DNA from: Microbacterium sp. LWO12-1.2
GTDB taxonomy: Bacteria > Actinomycetota > Actinomycetes > Actinomycetales > Microbacteriaceae
DNA: 64,000 bases
Assembly (NCBI RefSeq): GCF_040675875.1
Contig: NZ_JBEGII010000001.1
Location: forward strand, 3,720,001 to 3,784,000
Direction of reading: 5' to 3'
Shown: positions 58,984-64,000 of the stretch, piece by piece
Position numbering within the stretch: the first letter of the stretch is position 1
Layout of the letters: each line of letters opens with the position of its first letter
Translations under genes and position numbers: made by a program
Notes under the pieces: generated by a model
Database searches by the model: none
What the model saw: the letters and a program-made list of their open reading frames with translations, nothing else
What the model was told of the DNA's origin: nothing

Positions 58984-60026
58984 GCGGATGCGAGCAGTTC
59001 GCGGACGCGCATCGCGAGGGCGTCAGCGGGATTCGTGTGTTCGATCGACTCGTTCGCGGTGGCGATCACGACGATCGTCGCCCCGGTGGACGGGTCGTGT
59101 CCGGAGAAGGTCTGGAAGCCGGGCAGCTGGCCGTTGTGGCCCCAGATCCCGCCGAAGTCGGCGATGCCGAGCCCGTAGGCCCAGTCCGTTCCGGCGATCG
59201 GGAGGGCCGTCATGCGTATCCGCTGCGTCTGCTCCGAGAGAAGGTCGCCGCGCACGAGCGCCTCGACCAGTACCACGAGGTCGTCGGCTGTGGAGAGCGC
59301 GTTGCCGGCCGTCCAGCCCCACGAGGGGTTGATGTCGGTCGCGTCGACGAGCGCCGTGTCATCGCGGAGGTAACCGCGCACCCGGGGGTCGGGCAGTGCG
59401 GTCCCCGCGGGGGAGCGCGGAGGCAGCGACGTGTTCTCCAGTCCCAGCGGCTCGAACACGAGACGGGCCGCGAGATCCTCCACCAGCACGCCGGTGGCGT
59501 GCTCAGCCAGCATCCCGAGCAGGATGTAGCCGGTGTTGCTGTACTCCCACGATGCGCCCGGCGCGAAGTGCTGCGGACCGCGCTGCGCGAACTCCACCAG
59601 CTCCCGCGGCCTCCAGACCCGCTCCGGTGCGGCGAGCAATGCGGTGAGGAACTCCTCGGTCGTGTACTCCGGCAGACCGGCTGTCATTCCGAGCAGGCGG
59701 CGCACGGTGACCCCGTTCGGCAGGTTCAGGTGCGGCAGGTGGGTCTGAGCCTCGTCGTCGAGGCCGAGGTCGCCCGTCTCCGTCAGACGCAGGATCACGG
59801 TGGCGACGATCGTCTTGGTCACGCTGCCGATGCGCAGCACGGCGTCGACGGCGAGCCGCTCCCCGGTGGCGACATCGCGGGTGCCCAGCGCGGCCGACCA
59901 GCGTTCCCCGTCCGGTGTCCGGATCGCGAGCACGACGCCGGGGACGTCGAGCCGCTTCCGCTCGGCATCGACCTCGGCGAGGATCGCTGCGGCGGTGGAC
60001 GAGAGATCGCGACGCAAGGTTGTCAT
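58974..60026 (-). CDS. Serine hydrolase, beta-lactamase/D-aminopeptidase fold
   Basis: The 350-residue protein has the nucleophile motif Ser68-V-T-Lys71 (RIGSVTKTIVA), a YSNTGYILLGMLAE motif supplying Tyr and Asn, and a C-terminal GHNGQLPG in place of KTG. This pattern fits class C beta-lactamase relatives such as D-aminopeptidases, esterases and DD-peptidases. No clear signal peptide is present, which favours a cytoplasmic hydrolase acting on imported peptides or amides. It lies within the scavenging locus on the opposite strand. Substrate and stereospecificity cannot be read from the motifs. Confidence 0.87.
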   Translation of the reverse strand: MTTLRRDLSSTAAAILAEVDAERKRLDVPGVVLAIRTPDGERWSAALGTRDVATGERLAVDAVLRIGSVTKTIVATVILRLTETGDLGLDDEAQTHLPHLNLPNGVTVRRLLGMTAGLPEYTTEEFLTALLAAPERVWRPRELVEFAQRGPQHFAPGASWEYSNTGYILLGMLAEHATGVLVEDLAARLVFEPLGLENTSLPPRSPAGTALPDPRVRGYLRDDTALVDATDINPSWGWTAGNALSTADDLVVLVEALVRGDLLSEQTQRIRMTALPIAGTDWAYGLGIADFGGIWGHNGQLPGFQTFSGHDPSTGATIVVIATANESIEHTNPADALAMRVRELLASATA

Positions 60027-60171
60027 GCTCCGATCCTGCCGCGATTGCTCGCGCTCCGCATGGTGCGGGGGACCGACTGGGGCAAGCGGATCTCAGTCGA
60101 TCGCCCGATCTTCGCCTCGGGCGTCCTCCCTATCTTGGGAAATGCCCGCCCACCGAGAAGGAGTGACCCCT

Positions 60172-61143
60172 ATGTCCGAGGATGCCGCGACCGAGAAGCG
60201 AACGATCATCATGCCGCCCAACTCGATTCAGGCGGTGCCACGGTATGCAGGAGCCTCGACCTTCGCCAGGCTGCCCCGGATCGACGAAGTCGACCGCGCA
60301 GACGTCGCCGTGCTCGGCGTTCCCTTCGACTCCGGCACCAGCTACCGTCCGGGGGCGCGATTCGGCCCTGAAGCGGTGCGGGCTGCCTCGAAGCTGCTGC
60401 GTCCGTTCCACATCGGGCTGGAGGTCGAGCCGTGGGTCACGATGCAGATCGCCGACGCGGGTGATGTGGGGGTGAGCCCCTTCGACATCGCTGAGGCGAT
60501 CGCCGGGATCGAGCAGGCCGCCCGGTCTCTCTCCACGAGAGCAGACCGTATCGTCGCGATCGGCGGTGACCACACGATCGCGCTCCCGATGCTGCGCGCG
60601 GCCCACGCCCAGCACGGCCCGGTGGCGCTCGTGCACTTCGACGCCCACTTCGACACCTGGGACAACCTGTTCGGGGCCCCGATGGTGCACGGCACGCCCT
60701 TCCGTCGCGCAGTCGAAGAGGGTCTGCTCGATGTCGGCGGCTCGGCCCACGTCGGCATCCGCAGCACCACGCCCTCAGCGCAGGACTTCACCGACGACGC
60801 AGAACTCGGATTCGCGACCATCACCACACTCGATGTCGCGCGCCGAGGGATCGACGCCATCGTCGACCGCGTCCGGACACGCGTCGGCGATCGTCCGGTG
60901 TACGTCAGCATCGACATCGATGTGCTCGACCCGGCTCACGCCCCCGGTACCGGTACCCCTGAGCCCGGCGGACTCTCGACCAGAGAGCTGCAGCTCATCC
61001 TGTATGGGCTGGCCGAGCTCGATGTGATCGGCGCCGACGTGGTCGAGGTCGCTCCCGCGTACGACCACGCCCAGATCACGGCGCTCGCTGCCGCCGGCGT
61101 CACCTTCGACCTCCTCGCGATGATGGCGAAGGCGGCGAGGTGA
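60172..61143 (+). CDS. Agmatinase-like ureohydrolase
   Basis: The 323-residue binuclear manganese enzyme has all ligands in place: His134 (GGDHTIALP), Asp157, His159 and Asp161 (DAHFD), and Asp248 and Asp250 (SIDIDVLDP). The loop GTPFRRAVEEGLL is typical of agmatinase, guanidinobutyrase and guanidinopropionase rather than arginase. It would release urea from a guanidino compound in the cytoplasm. The ATG at 60172 follows AAGGAG. The C45 gene overlaps its stop (GTGA). The absence of polyamine genes nearby leaves the substrate open. Confidence 0.9.
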   Translation: MSEDAATEKRTIIMPPNSIQAVPRYAGASTFARLPRIDEVDRADVAVLGVPFDSGTSYRPGARFGPEAVRAASKLLRPFHIGLEVEPWVTMQIADAGDVGVSPFDIAEAIAGIEQAARSLSTRADRIVAIGGDHTIALPMLRAAHAQHGPVALVHFDAHFDTWDNLFGAPMVHGTPFRRAVEEGLLDVGGSAHVGIRSTTPSAQDFTDDAELGFATITTLDVARRGIDAIVDRVRTRVGDRPVYVSIDIDVLDPAHAPGTGTPEPGGLSTRELQLILYGLAELDVIGADVVEVAPAYDHAQITALAAAGVTFDLLAMMAKAAR

Positions 61144-62234
61144 GACGACAGCCGGACGTGGTCGACACCGGCGGTGTAGCGCCGATCATCGAGCTGAGCG
61201 GCGATGGACGCACGCGGGGGCAGACGCACGGCGAAGAAGTACGGGGTCTCATCGCCACGTCGATGGAGCGCTGGCGTGACCGTATCGAGCAGATCACCGG
61301 ACGCTCATCCGACGACCACGTGGCACGGTTTCTGGGCGCGTCACGACTGATCGACGCGGTGCGCACGGGCTCTCCCGACCTCTACGACGAGGTGCTCGGC
61401 ATCGCGGAGGCGAGCGGCCAGCTGCTCGACGACGTGTTCGCCTACAACTTCATGGACGAGGAGTGGCGGTACTCGGGTACGTCCGCGATCGGGTGCAGCG
61501 TCGTCGGCATCGAGGGGGAGAGCGGCGTCATCCTCGGCCAGAACATGGATCTTCCCGCGAGCATGGACGGCTCGCAGGTGCTCCTCCACATCCGCGGGGA
61601 TGACGACCCCGAGCAGTTCGTCGCGAGCGCCGCGGGGATGATCGGGGTCCTGGGAGTCAATCGCGAGGGTGTCGCATGCTGTGTCAACACACTCGCGCAA
61701 CTCCCCAGCGCTCTCGAGGGGATGCCCGTCGCCTTCCTCATCCGCGAAGTCCTCCGCAGACGCACGCGGGCGGAAGCCGGCGCGTACCTGCGGTCCGTCC
61801 GCCATGCGTCAGGGCAGAACTACGCGATCGCCGATCGGCACGGCATCGACTCCTACGAATGCTCCTCCGCCGGCGTCTCGGCCCGCCCGATCGTGGGTCC
61901 CGTCCTCGTGCACACGAACCATCCGCTGTGGACGGCGGGGTCGGCCGAGCTCGCGGCCAAACCCGACGAGCTCGAGCTCTCCGGCACGCGGTCGCGATAC
62001 AACTACTTGAGCGTCGCGGTGCCGCAGATCCGCGACATCGCGGAGCTCGAGTCCGTGTTCGCCTCGACGGACTCGGGCGTGTGCGTGACACCTCGCCCGC
62101 CGCGAATGAGCAAGACCTTCTGCGGCGCGCTGTTCGAGACGGGCGAAGGCGAAACCCGCGCGCGGTTCGCTCTGGGGCAGCCGGGGGTCGTCGAGTGGAT
62201 CAGCGTGCCGTGGTCCGGTCCGGCGAGCGTGTGA
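61140..62234 (+). CDS. C45 family peptidase / acyl-CoA:6-aminopenicillanate acyltransferase-like
   Basis: The 364-residue Ntn hydrolase is of the penicillin acyltransferase type. The expected autocleavage site is Gly118-Cys119 in SAIGCSVVG, which would free Cys119 as N-terminal nucleophile. Other family features are GQNMDLP, LGVNREGVACCVNTL and SGQNYAIADRHG. Bacterial relatives cleave amide bonds of acylated amino acids or peptides, and true penicillin synthesis is not implied. GTG 61140 overlaps the ureohydrolase stop, so the two act together, perhaps on an N-acylated guanidino compound. Confidence 0.85.
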   Translation: MRRQPDVVDTGGVAPIIELSGDGRTRGQTHGEEVRGLIATSMERWRDRIEQITGRSSDDHVARFLGASRLIDAVRTGSPDLYDEVLGIAEASGQLLDDVFAYNFMDEEWRYSGTSAIGCSVVGIEGESGVILGQNMDLPASMDGSQVLLHIRGDDDPEQFVASAAGMIGVLGVNREGVACCVNTLAQLPSALEGMPVAFLIREVLRRRTRAEAGAYLRSVRHASGQNYAIADRHGIDSYECSSAGVSARPIVGPVLVHTNHPLWTAGSAELAAKPDELELSGTRSRYNYLSVAVPQIRDIAELESVFASTDSGVCVTPRPPRMSKTFCGALFETGEGETRARFALGQPGVVEWISVPWSGPASV

Positions 62235-62716
62235 CCCGTGATCAGGATGTGCGCGGTCGACCCGCTGATCGCGACGTGAGAGACGAGCAGAAGCGACCGG
62301 ACGCGGTACGGACGACGTCCGCGAGGCTGAAGGCGTACGCGCATTCGACGCGCCGAGACGTGCTGTCGTTGCTCCACCGGCGGGATCGTCTGCGGGCGGC
62401 CGATATCGCCGAGGCGTTGGGCGTCTCAGCCAGCACAGCCAGCTTCCATCTGCGGGTCCTCGCCGATGCAGGCTTGATCGAGGAGGCTCCCGAGCATGCC
62501 CGCGATCGCCGCGACCGCGTCTGGGTGGTGCGCGCCCCTGACGCGGTCCATACGACGTTCTCGCAGCGCTCGGTGCGGCTGACCGCTGCGGAGTTCGACG
62601 CACTCGCCGAGCGGATCGAGGGTGTGATCTCGGCGGCTGCCGATGCGCACGACCGCGACGACCCGGGCAGCCGGTCCTGGCAGATCGCGCTGCTGGCCGC
62701 CGACGATCTGATCTGA
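62231..62716 (+). CDS. ArsR-type winged-helix regulator
   Basis: The 161-residue protein has a winged helix at about residues 32-95 (LKAYAHSTRRDVLSLLHRRDRLRAADIAEALGVSASTASFHLRVLADAGLIEEA), the ArsR/HTH_20 pattern, and a short acidic C-terminus. No Cys metal-binding motif is seen, so it is not an obvious metal sensor. GTG 62231 overlaps the C45 stop (GTGA). As last gene of the ureohydrolase-C45 unit it probably regulates that unit. Confidence 0.82.
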   Translation: MTRDQDVRGRPADRDVRDEQKRPDAVRTTSARLKAYAHSTRRDVLSLLHRRDRLRAADIAEALGVSASTASFHLRVLADAGLIEEAPEHARDRRDRVWVVRAPDAVHTTFSQRSVRLTAAEFDALAERIEGVISAAADAHDRDDPGSRSWQIALLAADDLI

Positions 62717-62753
62717 CGGCGCCGCATCGGGTGGGTGCAGAAGGTCCCCTCGG

Positions 62754-63509
62754 TTATCGGGCGCCCATGCGGAGCGCGCCGTCCATGCGGATGGTCTCGC
62801 CGTTCAAGTAGTCGTGCTCGACGATCATCGTCACCAGCTGCGCATACTCGATCGGATCGCACAGCCGCTGCGGGAAGGGGACGCTCGCGGCGAGATTGGC
62901 GCGGTACTCGTCGCTGACCGTCGCCAGCATCGGGGTGTCGACGATCCCGGGGGCGATGGTGCAGACGCGGATGCCATGTGAGGCGAGGTCGCGCGCGGCG
63001 GGGAGCGTCATGCCGACGACGGCGCTCTTGGATGCCGCATACGCCACCTGGCCCACCTGACCGTCGTAGGCAGCGATCGAGGCGGTGTTCACGACGACCC
63101 CGCGCTGCCCCTGTGCGTCGGGTGTCTGCTGGGCGATGACCTCGGCGGCCGTCGACATGACCAGGAAGGTGCCGAGCAGATTCACGCGGATGACGGTGTC
63201 GAAGAGCGCGGGATCGTGCACCCCTGAGCGCCCGAGGATGCGAGCGGAGGGAGCGATGCCGGCGCAGTTGACGACGGTGCGCAGGGCTGCCCCGGCGCCG
63301 GCTGCCTGCACGGCAGCGCGCACCTGGGCGGCGTCGGTGACATCGGTGGCGACGAAGGTGACGCCGTCGACCGCGGGTGCCGCGGCGATCGCTGCCGGGA
63401 GATCGAGGGCGAAGACCTCTGCCCCCCATGCGGCCAGGGCGCGGGCTGTCGCCGCCCCGAGCCCGGAGGCGCCCCCGGTGACGATGGCGGATGAGCCGTT
63501 CAGCTGCAT
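62754..63509 (-). CDS. SDR family oxidoreductase, 3-hydroxyacyl-CoA dehydrogenase-like
   Basis: The 251-residue short-chain dehydrogenase has TGGASGLG (11-18) for cofactor binding, NCAGIAPSARILGR, a catalytic Ser in NTASIAAYDGQVGQVAYAASK with the Tyr-x3-Lys pair, and DTPML after PGIV. It resembles type 2 3-hydroxyacyl-CoA dehydrogenases (HSD17B10-like) used in branched-chain acyl-CoA breakdown. It is 24 bases downstream of an acyl-CoA dehydrogenase gene, so the two would perform successive beta-oxidation steps. The ATG at 63509 has AAAGGACC upstream. Confidence 0.9.
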   Translation of the reverse strand: MQLNGSSAIVTGGASGLGAATARALAAWGAEVFALDLPAAIAAAPAVDGVTFVATDVTDAAQVRAAVQAAGAGAALRTVVNCAGIAPSARILGRSGVHDPALFDTVIRVNLLGTFLVMSTAAEVIAQQTPDAQGQRGVVVNTASIAAYDGQVGQVAYAASKSAVVGMTLPAARDLASHGIRVCTIAPGIVDTPMLATVSDEYRANLAASVPFPQRLCDPIEYAQLVTMIVEHDYLNGETIRMDGALRMGAR

Positions 63510-63533
63510 GATGGTGGTCCTTTCGATGAGTGC

Positions 63534-64000
63534 TCAGCGCGCCAGGCCGCGGCTGATGACGAGGCGCTGGATCTGGTTCGTTCCTTCGAAGATCTGCATG
63601 ACCTTCGCCTCGCGCATGTACCGCTCGGTGGGGAAGTCCTTGGTGTAACCCGCGCCGCCGAGCACCTGCACGGCATCGGTCGTGACCTTCATCGCGTTGT
63701 CGGTGCACACGAGCTTGGCGATCGACGCCTCGTGGGAGTACGGCCGGCCGGCATCCTTGAGGCGCGCGGCGGCGAGGTAGGTCGCCCGCGCCGAGGCCAC
63801 CGCGGCGGCCATGTCGGCGAGCAGGAAGGCGAGACCCTGGTGCTCGATGATCGACCGTCCGAAGGTCTCTCGCTCGCGGGCGTACTTCACCGCCACGTCG
63901 AGAGCCTCCTGAGCCAGACCAGTGGCCACGGCGGCGATGCCCAGTCTTCCGGCATCCAGCCCGGACAGCGCGATGGGCAGCCCCTGTCCTTCCGTACCGA
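63534..64000 (-). CDS. Acyl-CoA dehydrogenase, truncated at window edge
   Basis: Only the C-terminal ~155 residues are present; the frame runs open through base 64000, so the ATG at 63929 is internal. Visible is GLDAGRLGIAAVATGLAQEALDVAVKYARERETFGRSIIEHQGLAFLLADM, the start of the C-terminal helical domain, and the family end QVLGGAGYTKDFPTERYMREAKVMQIFEGTNQIQRLVISRGLAR, which contains the catalytic Glu region. It is typical of short- or branched-chain acyl-CoA dehydrogenases, followed by an SDR in the same operon. Confidence 0.9.
   Translation of the reverse strand, partial: GTEGQGLPIALSGLDAGRLGIAAVATGLAQEALDVAVKYARERETFGRSIIEHQGLAFLLADMAAAVASARATYLAAARLKDAGRPYSHEASIAKLVCTDNAMKVTTDAVQVLGGAGYTKDFPTERYMREAKVMQIFEGTNQIQRLVISRGLAR

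Noticed and set aside
61140..62234. Penicillin biosynthesis acyltransferase
   Set aside because: The fold is shared, but no isopenicillin or ACV synthetase genes are present. Bacterial C45 proteins are usually amidases or acyltransferases of other substrates.

Overview
The window looks like a chromosome segment of a high-GC Gram-positive actinobacterium of the family Microbacteriaceae, most likely Microbacterium or a close relative. This is inferred from the very GC-rich third positions, frequent GTG starts, ATGA/GTGA-coupled genes, a DUF3073 protein, an Rv2578c-type radical SAM protein, a DUF222/HNH protein and fused dipeptide-transporter subunits. No rRNA, tRNA, CRISPR array, prophage or insertion sequence was seen. 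Two genes run off the ends: purF on the left and an acyl-CoA dehydrogenase on the right.

Layout. 1-4.5 kb: purF, an MFS carrier, a MOSC protein, DUF3073 and a universal stress protein. 4.6-6.2 kb: a DUF4097-padR operon behind two identical palindromic operators. 6.2-9.5 kb: a five-gene operon with a short tryptophan-rich membrane peptide, an ABC transporter pair, a two-helix protein and an HExxH intramembrane protease. A TipA-like MerR regulator lies divergent to it (9.66-10.5 kb). 10.7-18.2 kb: a small membrane protein, a nitroreductase, an FAD-Rieske oxidoreductase, paired fluoride channels, and a TetR-controlled RND exporter. 18.3-26.2 kb: aldose epimerase, a DEAD-box helicase with a long RG-rich tail, a lipoprotein, YaeQ, and an intein-split radical SAM protein. 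26.2-30.5 kb: trans-sulfuration enzyme, Lrp regulator, and a homoserine dehydrogenase-aldehyde dehydrogenase operon. 30.8-36 kb: amino-acid permease, alanine racemase, two IclR regulators and a VanY-type carboxypeptidase. 36-40.2 kb: acyl-CoA dehydrogenase, a frameshifted serine hydrolase and a DUF222-HNH protein.

40.4-62.7 kb is the most coherent accessory region. It reads as a peptide and D-amino-acid scavenging locus: a D-serine-dehydratase-like enzyme, an M20 peptidase, a DppA-type D-aminopeptidase, a PucR regulator, a complete oligopeptide ABC importer, an S9-peptidase/beta-lactamase-fold fusion, a COG3375 acetyltransferase next to an N-acylamino-acid-racemase-like enolase, a GMC oxidoreductase and an aldehyde dehydrogenase. 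From 45.5 to 59 kb nine genes are almost fully translationally coupled. A second unit follows with an agmatinase-like ureohydrolase, a C45 acyltransferase and an HTH regulator. The window ends with an SDR and an acyl-CoA dehydrogenase.

Two repeat phenomena stand out. Long intergenic inverted repeats separate many genes, and several share a CACAAYTC-type end. A second repeat built on CTTCGACAGGCTCAG sits in frame inside two unrelated proteins, PurF and the MerR regulator.
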